Positions 21,756 through 30,331 of a DNA stretch of 39,302 bases are shown here, piece by piece (within the stretch, counting starts at the first letter, position 1; every line of letters starts with the position of its first letter). The DNA is taken from assembly GCA_029243605.1 (NCBI GenBank), contig JAQWRT010000068.1, positions 1 through 39,302 on the forward strand. The letters are read 5' to 3'. The position numbers and the translations under genes were made by a program. Origin of the DNA: Myxococcota bacterium (GTDB lineage: Bacteria > Myxococcota_A > UBA9160 > UBA4427). The notes under the pieces are model-generated. The model was given only the letters and a program-made list of their open reading frames with translations. It did not search any database and had not been told where the DNA came from.

Positions 21756-22760
21756 ATGACAAAATCCGACAAGCAAGAATCTCTTTCCTCAGAAGAGGGG
21801 ACCCGGCGGCGAAGCTTCCTCGGCTCTCCCTTATTGCATTTTATCGTCTTGGGGTCACTGCTCTTCTTCGGCGAGAGTTTTTTCGCGAGCCCCAGCCCCG
21901 AGATGGTCATCCGCTTTTCGCCCTCGGATATCTCCGCCCTCGAACAGGGGTGGCTCGAGCGCAACGGCCAGGCCCCCGACCCCGAACTCCTGCAGGCCTT
22001 GATCGACTCGGAGATCCGGGACGAGTTGCTCCTCCACCAAGCGCGCTCCTTCGGCTGGCATCTCACCGACGGAATCGTCCAACGCCGACTGCTTCAAAAT
22101 CAGCGCTTCCTCGAAGAGGACGAGAGCGTCTCCGACGAGGAATTGCTCGAACGCGCTTTCGAACAGGAGATGGACAAGACCGATCTCGTGGTGCGCAGGC
22201 GACTCCTCGAGCGAATGCGCCTGCTCATCGCGGCGGGGGTCCGGGCCAATCCTCCCGGCGACCCGGAACTCGAAGCCTATCTCGCGGCCAACCCAGCCGT
22301 CTTCCGAAGACCTGACAGAGTCGGATTGAGCCATGTCTTTCTGAGCCGGGACACCCGCATGGATAACCTCCCCGCAGACTCCCTGGCCCTCGCTGAAAAA
22401 TTACGGAGCGAGGATATCCCCCCGGAACAGGCGAACGAGTGGGGTGACCCCTTCCTGCTCTCCCACCATATCCCCCTCTCGAGCGAGTCCTCCATCGGAC
22501 GACAATACGGGCCGCAATTTGCCGCCCGAGCCCTCGAGCTGCCTGTCGGAAGCTGGAGCGATCCGATCCCGTCGAGCTACGGCTCTCATATTGTCTGGGT
22601 TCACGAGCGAAGTCCTTCGGAACTCCCCGCTCTGGGCGAAATCAGAAAGCGCGTCGAAAACGAATGGCTTCGCGAACGCGAGCAGAAAGCCCTAACGGAC
22701 CACACCGAAGCCTTGCGCGCGAGAGCAGAAATCATCCTGCCCGCCCTGCCCGGCTCCTAG
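21756..22760 (+). CDS. Membrane-anchored parvulin-type PPIase
   Basis: A 334-residue protein. A single hydrophobic segment at about 27-45 (LLHFIVLGSLLFF), preceded by a basic stretch (TRRRS), anchors it with the bulk in the periplasm. A SurA/PpiD-like helical region follows, then a PpiC/parvulin-like domain at about 180-310 (GLSHVFLSRDTR through SDPIPSSYGSHIVWVHE). It probably assists folding or prolyl isomerisation of exported proteins. It starts 14 bp after purB. A functional link to purine synthesis is not apparent and may reflect operon packing only. PPIases of this kind often accompany HupE/UreJ membrane proteins; one such gene is present at 36.7 kb but is not adjacent. Confidence 0.8.
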   Translation: MTKSDKQESLSSEEGTRRRSFLGSPLLHFIVLGSLLFFGESFFASPSPEMVIRFSPSDISALEQGWLERNGQAPDPELLQALIDSEIRDELLLHQARSFGWHLTDGIVQRRLLQNQRFLEEDESVSDEELLERAFEQEMDKTDLVVRRRLLERMRLLIAAGVRANPPGDPELEAYLAANPAVFRRPDRVGLSHVFLSRDTRMDNLPADSLALAEKLRSEDIPPEQANEWGDPFLLSHHIPLSSESSIGRQYGPQFAARALELPVGSWSDPIPSSYGSHIVWVHERSPSELPALGEIRKRVENEWLREREQKALTDHTEALRARAEIILPALPGS

Positions 22761-22770
22761 TCAGCCCCGC

Positions 22771-24606
22771 TCAATCCTCCCGGAGCGCCTCCACCGGATC
22801 CAGGCGCGCGCCGTGACGACTCGGGAGAAGGGTCGCTCCCAGGGATAGGATCAACGCAATACTCACCACCCCAAAGACCTGGAGCGGGTCGACCTCCGAG
22901 GGCAGACTGGATACCTGATAGACACTCGAGGGCAGTGTATCGATCCCGGTCACGTCCTCGATCTGTTCCTGGATCCATGCGAGTTGAGTGGACACAGCTA
23001 TCCCCGCCAAAACGCCCGCGGCCACACCGACAATGCCGATCAGCGTCCCCTCGATGGCGAAAATCAGCTCGATACTCTGGTCCCGGGCACCCATGGTCTT
23101 CAAGATCGCCACATCTCTTGATTTTGCCATGATCATCATCATCAGCGTGACCACGATCACGAAAGCGGAAACCACCATGATCATGATCAGGAGCATGAAC
23201 ATCAGCGAACGATTGTCCTGAAGGGCATGAAAAAAGCCGGGAAAGAGTTCCTTCCAATCACGCCCAAAAAAGGGATGGCCCAATTCGACTTCCACAGCAT
23301 CGGCAACACGGCGCGACCGAAAGAAATCAACACTGCGAACTTCGAAGCCCGACACGCCCTCCTGCCTGCCCAGGAAGGCCTGGACAGCGGGAATATCCGC
23401 ATAGGCGTAGAGTTCGTCGAACTGCAGGAAACTCGATTCGAAGATCCCCCTGACCTCGAAGCGCACCAGGCGAGGAGACGGGCCCAGAGGCGTTTGCCGA
23501 CCGCCGTGAGGCGAGATCAGAATCAGGGTATCCCCGAGACCCACATCGAGGCTCTCAGCCAGGGCATTGCCGATCATCAGACCCGGATCCTCGGCCTCCT
23601 GGGCCGAATCCCGAACCCTCAGGTCGTCCAAACTCCCGGCGAGCACTCGGTCGTCGAGTCGCGTGACCTCTCTGGCCTTCACCGGGTCGATTCCGCGTAG
23701 GCGCACCGGGGCAATACCTCCCCCGGGTTTACGCACCATCCCTTCGGCTTCCACGAAGGGGCTCGCGGCCACGACGCCCTCTACGCCTTCGATCTTTTCC
23801 AGCGTCGCCGCCGATTCGAGGACTTCCCCATAATAACTCCGAACCAGGAAATGAGCGTAGTTGCCCACGATCTCATCGCGCCAAGTGCGCTCAAATCCGT
23901 TCATCACCGAAAGAACGGTGATGATCAGCCAGACCCCAGAAGCCACCGCTCCCACACAGATCAGGGTGATGGCCGATATGAAGACCTGCCTTCTTTCCGC
24001 CACTAGGTAGCGGGTGGCAATGAACCACTCGGCCCGGCTCCGCATCTCGATCAACCCAGCCACCGAGAGAGGCAACAAACCGAGCAGGATTCCGAGAGCA
24101 ACGCCCCCGAGAACGGCCTCCGTCGGCTCCATTCCCCCAGCCGGAATCCCGAGGAAGCTGAAGGCCCATCCCGCCACCGCCGGCAGAAAAACCGTGAGCA
24201 AGAGTCGGGGAAAAACCGGGCGCCCCAAAGCCAGGCGGTAGAGCGCCATAAAGAGCGCCGAGAAGCCGAGCAACCCGACTAAGGCGGGCAGATAGACTCG
24301 GGCCCAGACTCCCCAGGATGCCCCGGCGAGTTGTGGTTGAAAAAAGCCCAAACCAAGCCACGCGAAAAAGGCGCATAGGATCGCGGCGGTCGGAGCCACC
24401 ACTCCCGGACGCGTTGCCCCACGAGCGAAGCGTCCGAGAACGACAAAGGCAGCCGACATATACACCACGGCCACGATCATCAGGGCGATGGCCACCGCCA
24501 CGATAAAGGCCAATGACAGACCACCGCCCAGGGCCTCGATCGCGCTCCAGATTCCGCTTAGGGTATCCAAGGTCTCGTTCCGTGGGCTGGTCTTGGAACG
24601 GGGCAA
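22771..24606 (-). CDS. LolC/E-like FtsX-family ABC permease, N-terminally extended
   Basis: A 611-residue protein. From about residue 194 it follows the LolC/LolE pattern: FIATRYLVAERRQVF, a membrane helix with VLSVMNGFE, a large periplasmic domain (about 245-460) and three C-terminal helices (LMFMLLIMIMVVSAF, then MGARDQSIELIFAIEGTLIG). LolCDE extracts lipoproteins from the inner membrane of Gram-negatives. Residues 25-190 are an added, very hydrophobic domain with about five membrane segments not found in ordinary LolC/E. The start is a TTG with no strong ribosome-binding site, so the first residues are uncertain, but the extension itself is clearly coding. No LolD ATPase lies in the window. 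It converges on the parvulin gene with a 10-bp gap. Confidence 0.82.
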   Translation of the reverse strand: MPRSKTSPRNETLDTLSGIWSAIEALGGGLSLAFIVAVAIALMIVAVVYMSAAFVVLGRFARGATRPGVVAPTAAILCAFFAWLGLGFFQPQLAGASWGVWARVYLPALVGLLGFSALFMALYRLALGRPVFPRLLLTVFLPAVAGWAFSFLGIPAGGMEPTEAVLGGVALGILLGLLPLSVAGLIEMRSRAEWFIATRYLVAERRQVFISAITLICVGAVASGVWLIITVLSVMNGFERTWRDEIVGNYAHFLVRSYYGEVLESAATLEKIEGVEGVVAASPFVEAEGMVRKPGGGIAPVRLRGIDPVKAREVTRLDDRVLAGSLDDLRVRDSAQEAEDPGLMIGNALAESLDVGLGDTLILISPHGGRQTPLGPSPRLVRFEVRGIFESSFLQFDELYAYADIPAVQAFLGRQEGVSGFEVRSVDFFRSRRVADAVEVELGHPFFGRDWKELFPGFFHALQDNRSLMFMLLIMIMVVSAFVIVVTLMMMIMAKSRDVAILKTMGARDQSIELIFAIEGTLIGIVGVAAGVLAGIAVSTQLAWIQEQIEDVTGIDTLPSSVYQVSSLPSEVDPLQVFGVVSIALILSLGATLLPSRHGARLDPVEALRED

Positions 24607-24707
24607 TCAGCCCCGTCGACGTCAGCGCAAACCATAGCGGCGAGACGTGTCGGGCGCCCTGCGCGGCCTTTCAAAAGCGGATATCATCTCGACGGCCATC
24701 CAACGAC

Positions 24708-24722
24708 CTTGGTTGGACCAAG
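24708..24722. promoter_or_regulatory. Perfect inverted repeat upstream of PhyH operon
   Basis: CTTGGT-TGG-ACCAAG lies in the 200-bp divergent gap, 84 bp before the dioxygenase start. Six-base perfect arms with a 3-nt centre could be an operator or a small RNA hairpin. No regulator gene is adjacent. Confidence 0.3.
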
Positions 24723-24806
24723 ATGCGGTCGCGATCGCGCCCCATCCCCAGCGGGCCGTCGGCCAACAAGCGAGCTGTCGGAAACGACTAAGAAGCGAGT
24801 TTTTTG

Positions 24807-25607
24807 ATGCATGAAGTCACACCCGAAGAGCGCGACCAATACGAAAAGCTCGGGTACTTCACGCGCTTGAATGTCTTCTCCGAGGCGGAGCTTGAGAGCA
24901 TCCGCGAAGCCATCGAAGTGGCGCACGCAAAGGTCTTGGACGCCGAGTCCCGCGGCGACGCCGGCCCGGTGGAAGTCGTCGACAACCAAAAATTTCAGGA
25001 CATTCTCGGTTCGACGGTCAAGTGGGAGTGGGACGAAAACCTTCGCGCGGTGCGCTCCATGGAGCCCGTTTTTCAACTCGATGACCGACTCGGCGGCGTC
25101 ATCGACGACCCCCGACTGTGGCAACCCTGCGCGGATATCATCGGGCGCAAGGAACTCTCGCTTTTCAGCGACAAGCTCAATGTCAAGCGACCCGGTGGCG
25201 CTCCCTTTCCCTGGCACCAGGAGGGGCCCTATTGGGCCTATGGCGCCGAGGATCTCGAGCGTGTCATCACGCTGATCGTATATCTCGATGACGGGACCGT
25301 GGAGAACGGCTGCCTCTGGGTGATCCCCGGCACCCACAAATACGGAGCCCTGGAATCCCTGAAGGATCGGGGCACCCTGGGCCGGCTCTATACAGACGTC
25401 GATCTCGTCGACGAAAAGCCGATCCCCATAGACCTTCCGGCGGGCTCGGTGGGCTTCTTCCACCGGGATATCGTTCACGGATCCCAAACCAATCGCAGCG
25501 AGGAAGATCGACGCGCCTACCTCCTGGCCTACCAACCCTCGGGCCTGGTGCAGTGGCGAAATCGCCAGAACCGAGAAATTCGCCGAGACACTTCAACCAA
25601 CTCCTAA
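24807..25607 (+). CDS. Phytanoyl-CoA dioxygenase (PhyH) family protein
   Basis: A 266-residue Fe(II)/2-oxoglutarate oxygenase-fold protein. ATG 24807 is preferred over the adjacent TTG at 24804. The facial triad is visible as PFPWHQEGPYW (an H-x-E where H-x-D is usual) and the distal histidine in FFHRDIVHGSQTNRS; an arginine for 2-oxoglutarate follows in the RRAYLLAYQ segment. Such enzymes hydroxylate or halogenate small or lipidic substrates; the substrate here is unknown. It is first in a tight operon, 15 bp before the glycoside hydrolase and then the desaturase, which suggests a shared lipid or glycolipid pathway (inference). Confidence 0.88.
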   Translation: MHEVTPEERDQYEKLGYFTRLNVFSEAELESIREAIEVAHAKVLDAESRGDAGPVEVVDNQKFQDILGSTVKWEWDENLRAVRSMEPVFQLDDRLGGVIDDPRLWQPCADIIGRKELSLFSDKLNVKRPGGAPFPWHQEGPYWAYGAEDLERVITLIVYLDDGTVENGCLWVIPGTHKYGALESLKDRGTLGRLYTDVDLVDEKPIPIDLPAGSVGFFHRDIVHGSQTNRSEEDRRAYLLAYQPSGLVQWRNRQNREIRRDTSTNS

Positions 25608-25622
25608 AGGTCCTCGATCTCT

Positions 25623-26735
25623 ATGCCGGAGAAAGCCCAGAATCCAAACGTTTCTTCCGCCCAGGCCGCGCGCTGGAGCGTCGAGCAAGCGCGCCAATGG
25701 TGGAACGAACAGGACCTGCCCGTGGGCTGCAATTTCTCCCCGAGCAGCGCGATCAACCAGCTCGAAATGTGGCAGGCCGAAACTTTCGACCTGGACACCA
25801 TCGACCGGGAGCTGGGTTGGGGAGCAGGCCTCGGCTTCAACAGCATGCGGATCTATCTCCACGACCTGCTCTGGGAGCAGGATTCTCAGGGTTTCCTCAA
25901 CCGAATCGACCAGGTCCTGGGCTGCGCCAAGGCCCACGGCATTCGCGTCCTCCCGGTTCTCTTCGACGACGTCTGGAACCCGAATCCCAAGCTCGGCCCT
26001 CAGCCCGAACCGCATCCGGGCCGGCACAATTCGGGCTGGGTCCAGGGACCCGGCCTTCCCGCGCTCCAAGCCTACGACGACGACCCGGCGATTCCGGCCC
26101 GCTTGGAGGACTACGTGAAGGGCGTGGTCGGCCATTTCAGAGACGACACTCGCATCCTCATCTGGGATGTCTACAACGAACCCGGAGGCTATACCCATCC
26201 GGGAGGTGATCGAGTCGGAGAGGCCTGCTTGCCCCTCCTTGGGGACGTCTTCGAATGGACCCGCTCTCAAAACCCAACCCAGCCTCTAACCTCGGGGCTC
26301 TGGTCGAGTCCCATCGAGCCCCTCCCCGAGGATGTTCCCGAACTGCAACTCGCCGGCTCGGACATCGTTTCGTTCCACCATTACGGGCCACCCGAAGACC
26401 TGCTCAAGATGATCGGCGACCTCGAAGAGATGACTCAGCGCCCGCTCTTCTGCACTGAGTACCTAGCCCGCCAGATGAAGAGTCTCTTTCAAACTCACAT
26501 ACCGATTTTTAGCGAGCGAGGAATCGGTGCCATCAATTGGGGGTTGGTGAGTGGCCGGACCCAGACCATCTGTCCTTGGTGGAGTTGGTTTCAAGACGAA
26601 GCACCCACCGAGCCAGAGATCTGGTTTCACGACATTCTGCGCGCCGACGGCACGCCCTTCGACCCCGAAGAAGAAAGCTTCCTACGCGATTTCCTAGGCG
26701 GCTCGAATTCCAACGCCGGCTCAACCCCGTCTTGA
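25623..26735 (+). CDS. Glycoside hydrolase (GH5/clan A-like)
   Basis: A 370-residue TIM-barrel hydrolase without signal peptide, so apparently cytoplasmic. N185-E186 in WDVYNEPGG gives the clan A asparagine-acid/base pair on strand 4. E279 in LFCTEYLAR is the probable nucleophile on strand 7. FHHYGPP and INWGLVSGRTQT are further typical active-site blocks. It should cleave a beta-glycoside with retention; the substrate is unknown and could be a glycolipid given the neighbours. It follows the dioxygenase by 15 bp, and its stop overlaps the proposed TTG start of the desaturase (TTGA). Confidence 0.83.
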   Translation: MPEKAQNPNVSSAQAARWSVEQARQWWNEQDLPVGCNFSPSSAINQLEMWQAETFDLDTIDRELGWGAGLGFNSMRIYLHDLLWEQDSQGFLNRIDQVLGCAKAHGIRVLPVLFDDVWNPNPKLGPQPEPHPGRHNSGWVQGPGLPALQAYDDDPAIPARLEDYVKGVVGHFRDDTRILIWDVYNEPGGYTHPGGDRVGEACLPLLGDVFEWTRSQNPTQPLTSGLWSSPIEPLPEDVPELQLAGSDIVSFHHYGPPEDLLKMIGDLEEMTQRPLFCTEYLARQMKSLFQTHIPIFSERGIGAINWGLVSGRTQTICPWWSWFQDEAPTEPEIWFHDILRADGTPFDPEEESFLRDFLGGSNSNAGSTPS

Positions 26736-27655
26736 CCGGCGACCGGCTATCACCGGAAAACCTGCGCGGACTCATGCTGAAGAAAGACGGCCCCGGACTC
26801 GCTCGGGCAGCCGTCACCGTCGTCAGCTTCGCTCTCTCGGGATGGGCGGCCGTACATTTTTACAACCAGCAGAGTCTCGCGGCCTGGGTCGCCCTGATCC
26901 TCTGCGCGGTCGCGTTGGTCGGCTTCTTTCCCCTAATGCATGAGACCGGGCACCGAACGGCGTTCTCGAGTGATTTCGCCAACAGCGCGGGGACTTGGCT
27001 CGGCGCCCTCCCAATGCTGCAGAGCCCAAGCTTCTTTCGTGAGATGCACCTCGCCCATCACCGCTGGACCCAGGACCCCGAACGGGACCCGGAAATCTCG
27101 TTGGCGCCAGATTTTTTCACGGACTGGGCAGGCAACCCCCTGAGCTATCTGGTCCGGGTTTCGGGACAACCGCTGATGCTGGGAAAACTCGCATTTACCC
27201 TGGCGTGCGCATTTTTTCCCTACTCGCTCTGGCATCCACTCTTCCCCTTTGTCGGCCAGGACAAACGCCGGCGCGTCGCATGGGAAAGCCGGCTCAGTGC
27301 CCTACTCATAGTCGGCGGCGGCGGGCTGGGCCTCCTCCTGGTTCCCGGCTTCGCTTTCTTCCTGCTCGCCTGGCCCCTCGCACACCTGGGGCTCGGCATC
27401 TACCTGATGGCGGAGCATTCCGGAATGGCCCACCAGGGAAGCCAGTTCGAGAGAACCCGCACGTTTCTCGTCCACCCGGGTCTGAGTTGGCTGATGTGGA
27501 ATATGCCCTACCACGCCGAGCATCATGCCTACCCGGCCATTCCCTTTCACACCCTGCCCTCCCTGCATCAGCAAAGCGATCCGGCGGAATTGATATCGGC
27601 GGAAAGCCTGATGGCCTTCCACCGGGAGGCGATCCGGCGCTGCCTGGGTGCCTAG
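26732..27655 (+). CDS. Membrane fatty acid desaturase
   Basis: A di-iron membrane desaturase/hydroxylase of about 307 residues. The three histidine clusters are HETGH (70-74), HLAHH (106-110) and HAEHH (261-265), with an additional EHSGMAHQ. Four or more hydrophobic segments surround them. The start is uncertain: ATG 26774 is available, but the preceding in-frame residues RLSPENLRGLMLKKDGPGL resemble the N-terminus of this family, which favours TTG 26732 overlapping the stop of the glycoside hydrolase. The enzyme would introduce a double bond or hydroxyl into an acyl chain or carotenoid-like lipid. It is last in the operon. Confidence 0.88.
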   Translation: MTGDRLSPENLRGLMLKKDGPGLARAAVTVVSFALSGWAAVHFYNQQSLAAWVALILCAVALVGFFPLMHETGHRTAFSSDFANSAGTWLGALPMLQSPSFFREMHLAHHRWTQDPERDPEISLAPDFFTDWAGNPLSYLVRVSGQPLMLGKLAFTLACAFFPYSLWHPLFPFVGQDKRRRVAWESRLSALLIVGGGGLGLLLVPGFAFFLLAWPLAHLGLGIYLMAEHSGMAHQGSQFERTRTFLVHPGLSWLMWNMPYHAEHHAYPAIPFHTLPSLHQQSDPAELISAESLMAFHREAIRRCLGA

Positions 27656-27703
27656 TCCGCCAGGGCCGGCCCCGACTCCGAGAGTCCCTTCGCCCTCGCC
27701 CGA

Positions 27704-28528
27704 CTATGCTTGAGCGGCGTGGTCCTCGGCAAAGATCACGAGCGCCTGACCGTCGGCCCCCAATTCCACGCGCGGGGGCTTGGCCGTTTGGCAGCGACGC
27801 CCATCCGCGGCCCGGCCGCTGGCCAACTCAAAGCGGTAGCCGTGCCAGGGACACACCACATGGCCTGCCTCGATTGCACCTTCGCCGAGGGGACCGCCAC
27901 GATGGGGACAGAAGACCGAGTGGGCAAAGAAGCCCGAATCGGTCTCCACCACCCGGAATTCACCCTGGGCGGTGGACACGACCAGGGGCAACCGGGCCGA
28001 CAACTCGGACCACGGCCCCAAGGGCAAGGGCGCGGGGGCAGTGACACCGGCTCGGGCCGGACTCGAGCGAACGCCATCGATGACTTCCTGACGCCGCACC
28101 ATCATCGCCTCGTCCTCGTCCCAGAGTCGGGTATAGAGGGTAAGTAACCCCTTTCCGAGCATCTCGGCCTGATGCTCATCGGGGACAGCGAGCCAGAATT
28201 CGACGCGAATATCGGTCACCCGCTCGGATCGGGGCATTAATCGCACGAGGGTATCCGAGCCCTGGCCCGGGCCCGCCAGAGTCCGGGTGTGGTAGACCTC
28301 GCAATCGAGTTCTCGACGCAATTCCACCCGCAGGGTTTCGTCGCTCCCGGCAAGGCCGATCCGGGCTCGCCAACCCCAATCCCCGGATTCCTCCAATTCG
28401 ATGCTCGAGAAGGCACCTCCGTGAAGCCAGGGGAGGTGTTCCCAATCGTGAACGTTCTCCCAAACGCGCTCGAGGGAGGCCGCGACGCTCCGCTCGTAGA
28501 CCGCACCAAGCCTCAGTTCATCGGGCAT
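27704..28528 (-). CDS. SRPBCC-Rieske two-domain protein
   Basis: A 274-residue protein. Residues 1-150 look like a START/SRPBCC lipid-binding fold (VYERSVAASLERVWENVHDWEHL). Residues 175-270 are a Rieske [2Fe-2S] domain with C207-P-H209 and C226-x2-H229, spaced as in ferredoxin-type Rieske proteins. The order is the reverse of ring-hydroxylating oxygenases, where Rieske precedes the catalytic domain, and no mononuclear iron triad was recognised in the SRPBCC half. It may be an electron carrier with a ligand-binding domain or an oxygenase partner (inference). It lies 33 bp downstream of the FAH-family gene on the same strand. Confidence 0.82.
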   Translation of the reverse strand: MPDELRLGAVYERSVAASLERVWENVHDWEHLPWLHGGAFSSIELEESGDWGWRARIGLAGSDETLRVELRRELDCEVYHTRTLAGPGQGSDTLVRLMPRSERVTDIRVEFWLAVPDEHQAEMLGKGLLTLYTRLWDEDEAMMVRRQEVIDGVRSSPARAGVTAPAPLPLGPWSELSARLPLVVSTAQGEFRVVETDSGFFAHSVFCPHRGGPLGEGAIEAGHVVCPWHGYRFELASGRAADGRRCQTAKPPRVELGADGQALVIFAEDHAAQA

Positions 28529-28561
28529 CGCAACGGCCTCCTCTGAGCGCCAGGCGGAAGC

Positions 28562-29539
28562 TCAACGAGTGATCCGACTGGTTTTACTTCCCAGGATCTC
28601 GGCACTCACGGTCACCTCATCGCCTGGACGAAGATAGGCGGGGTCGGAGCCAGCGCCCCGGATCATAAAATCAAGCTTGGTCTCGGCGCTGGGATCGACC
28701 AGGGATAGGGCCCGTTGGATCCAGCCAGGAACCTGGGAGGCCACGCCGGGGGGCGTTCCCGTAAGCACCCAATCACCCGCTTTAAAACCCATCAGACCAA
28801 AGGCACCCGCGACCCCCGCCAGGATTTCTCGGGGGCCAACAATGATATCCGCTGAGGATGCCTGCTGGCGCAATTCGCCGTTCACCTCGGTCTTCAACTC
28901 GACACAGAGCCAGGCATCCGGCCCGGCCTGGGCGGGAACCCAAACCCGATCGCCCACCGGAAGGAACCCCGCGAGCCCCTTGCCCTCGGCGAGATACGAC
29001 ACCGTGGCCCCAAACTCAGGCGCCATCCCGATCAGAATACGCGCCGTAACGTCGTTGGCGACGAAATACCCAATGGGCGGAACGAAATCACTTCGTCCGA
29101 GATCGGATAGCGCGATGTCTTCTCGGATCTGAAGACCGACCTCAACCTCGTAATCGAGAAGCGCGGGAATCTCTGGGAATTTTTCCTCGAGCACTTCGGC
29201 GTGCAGGGGGTCGAGATTACGAACTCCCTGTAGCAGGTCGTCCCGAGAGGGGTACGCGATTTCATCCCCCCGATTGACCGCATGGGCACGCTTGCTAAAC
29301 GCGAGCAATCCCGCACCGGGGTCGTATAAACCGGGTGACTCCTTGATGTGTCCGGCATAGCTGAGCCCCAGCCCATAGACCTGGCCCGGAGGACCCAACA
29401 CCTCGAGGTATCCCTGCTGGGGATCCAAACAACTCAACTCGGCGGGCTCGGGGTAGACAAGGAAGGGGCGAAAAAGATAGAGCCCGAGGGATAGACCGAA
29501 GACGATCAGGAAAATCGTAACGAGCGCAAGAAACCTCAT
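28562..29539 (-). CDS. Membrane-anchored FAH-family hydrolase
   Basis: A 325-residue fumarylacetoacetate hydrolase-fold protein. Start 29539 (MRFLALVTIF) is chosen because it yields a clean N-terminal transmembrane or signal-anchor helix (5-24); the longer open frame has an unstructured prefix. FAH blocks are VYGLGLSYAGHIKES (H64), LLDYEVEVGLQI with acidic metal ligands, GYFVANDVTAR and LTGTPPGV. This superfamily hydrolyses or decarboxylates acylpyruvates and related compounds with Mg2+ or Mn2+. Members are almost always soluble, so the anchor and probable periplasmic exposure are unusual. It is cotranscribed with the Rieske gene. Confidence 0.8.
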   Translation of the reverse strand: MRFLALVTIFLIVFGLSLGLYLFRPFLVYPEPAELSCLDPQQGYLEVLGPPGQVYGLGLSYAGHIKESPGLYDPGAGLLAFSKRAHAVNRGDEIAYPSRDDLLQGVRNLDPLHAEVLEEKFPEIPALLDYEVEVGLQIREDIALSDLGRSDFVPPIGYFVANDVTARILIGMAPEFGATVSYLAEGKGLAGFLPVGDRVWVPAQAGPDAWLCVELKTEVNGELRQQASSADIIVGPREILAGVAGAFGLMGFKAGDWVLTGTPPGVASQVPGWIQRALSLVDPSAETKLDFMIRGAGSDPAYLRPGDEVTVSAEILGSKTSRITR

Positions 29540-29595
29540 ACCCTGTTCACACACTCCATCGCGATATTGCCCGCCGACAGACCATAGGTCAGTTT

Positions 29596-30246
29596 TCAGA
29601 AAGTCTCGATTCGACTCTCGCAGTGGGTACAGATTCCGTGGGTCAAGGAAGGCAGCAGACTCTCCTGAAAGAGGCCGAGCTCCCGTAGGGCGACCTCGAC
29701 CTCCACCCAACGATTCGGAGACAAACGGATGCCCTTACACCAACTGCAGATCGTCAGAAAATTCTTGGGCCGCGCCGCTGCCCGATCTAGGAGCTGAACC
29801 GCTGTCCGGTACTCCAAGCGCAGGGTTCTTCCCGCGAGCCGGAGGCTCCCCTGATCCAAGGGAGAAAGTGCCAGCGACATGAAGCGCCGACAATTGGGCG
29901 AATCGCAGCGGAAGCTGAACTCAACGGCTTGACCCCGAGTCCGCACCTTCTCGAAGAGGAATTCGTAGAGGTAACGCGTTTCCTTGCCCGAAATGAAATC
30001 CCAGATCGAACGACCCACGATCTCGTCTCGAGTGAGTCCGCTGGCGGAACCGCTCTTGGCCAGGGAAGCCCAGTCATCGCTCAGCGCGATCACCTGGTTC
30101 CGCGCGTTGACGTCGTACCCGAAATCTCCCTCGCTTACTCGAACCAGTCCTATTCCAGGGCAAGGTTTCAAGCCCGGCGCCGAGTGTACTCCGACATCCG
30201 AAACAAGCGATAGCGCTCGCCCACTCGAACCGACCTCCCAGAACAC
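29596..30246 (-). CDS. PAS-like protein with C-terminal CxxC/HGICxxC module
   Basis: A 216-residue protein with a GTG start and only a weak ribosome-binding site, so the N-terminus is uncertain. Residues about 40-150 look PAS-like (DDWASLAKSG, then RDEIVGRSIWDFISG). The C-terminus carries ICSWCKGIRL followed by W and then LTHGICTHC, a recurrent cysteine module (ICSxCKKIR ... SHGICPxC) found at the ends of PAS-containing bacterial signalling proteins, probably metal-binding or redox-active. No output domain is present, so it may act as a stand-alone sensor. It is divergent from the cyclase gene across 85 bp. Confidence 0.65.
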   Translation of the reverse strand: MFWEVGSSGRALSLVSDVGVHSAPGLKPCPGIGLVRVSEGDFGYDVNARNQVIALSDDWASLAKSGSASGLTRDEIVGRSIWDFISGKETRYLYEFLFEKVRTRGQAVEFSFRCDSPNCRRFMSLALSPLDQGSLRLAGRTLRLEYRTAVQLLDRAAARPKNFLTICSWCKGIRLSPNRWVEVEVALRELGLFQESLLPSLTHGICTHCESRIETF

Positions 30247-30331
30247 ATTTCTCTCGAATTTTAGAGCCGTCCCAGACTGCTACTGTGATCTCCCGAGCTT
30301 CCCGCCTCGTTTTTCGAAAAGGAGTCCCGCC

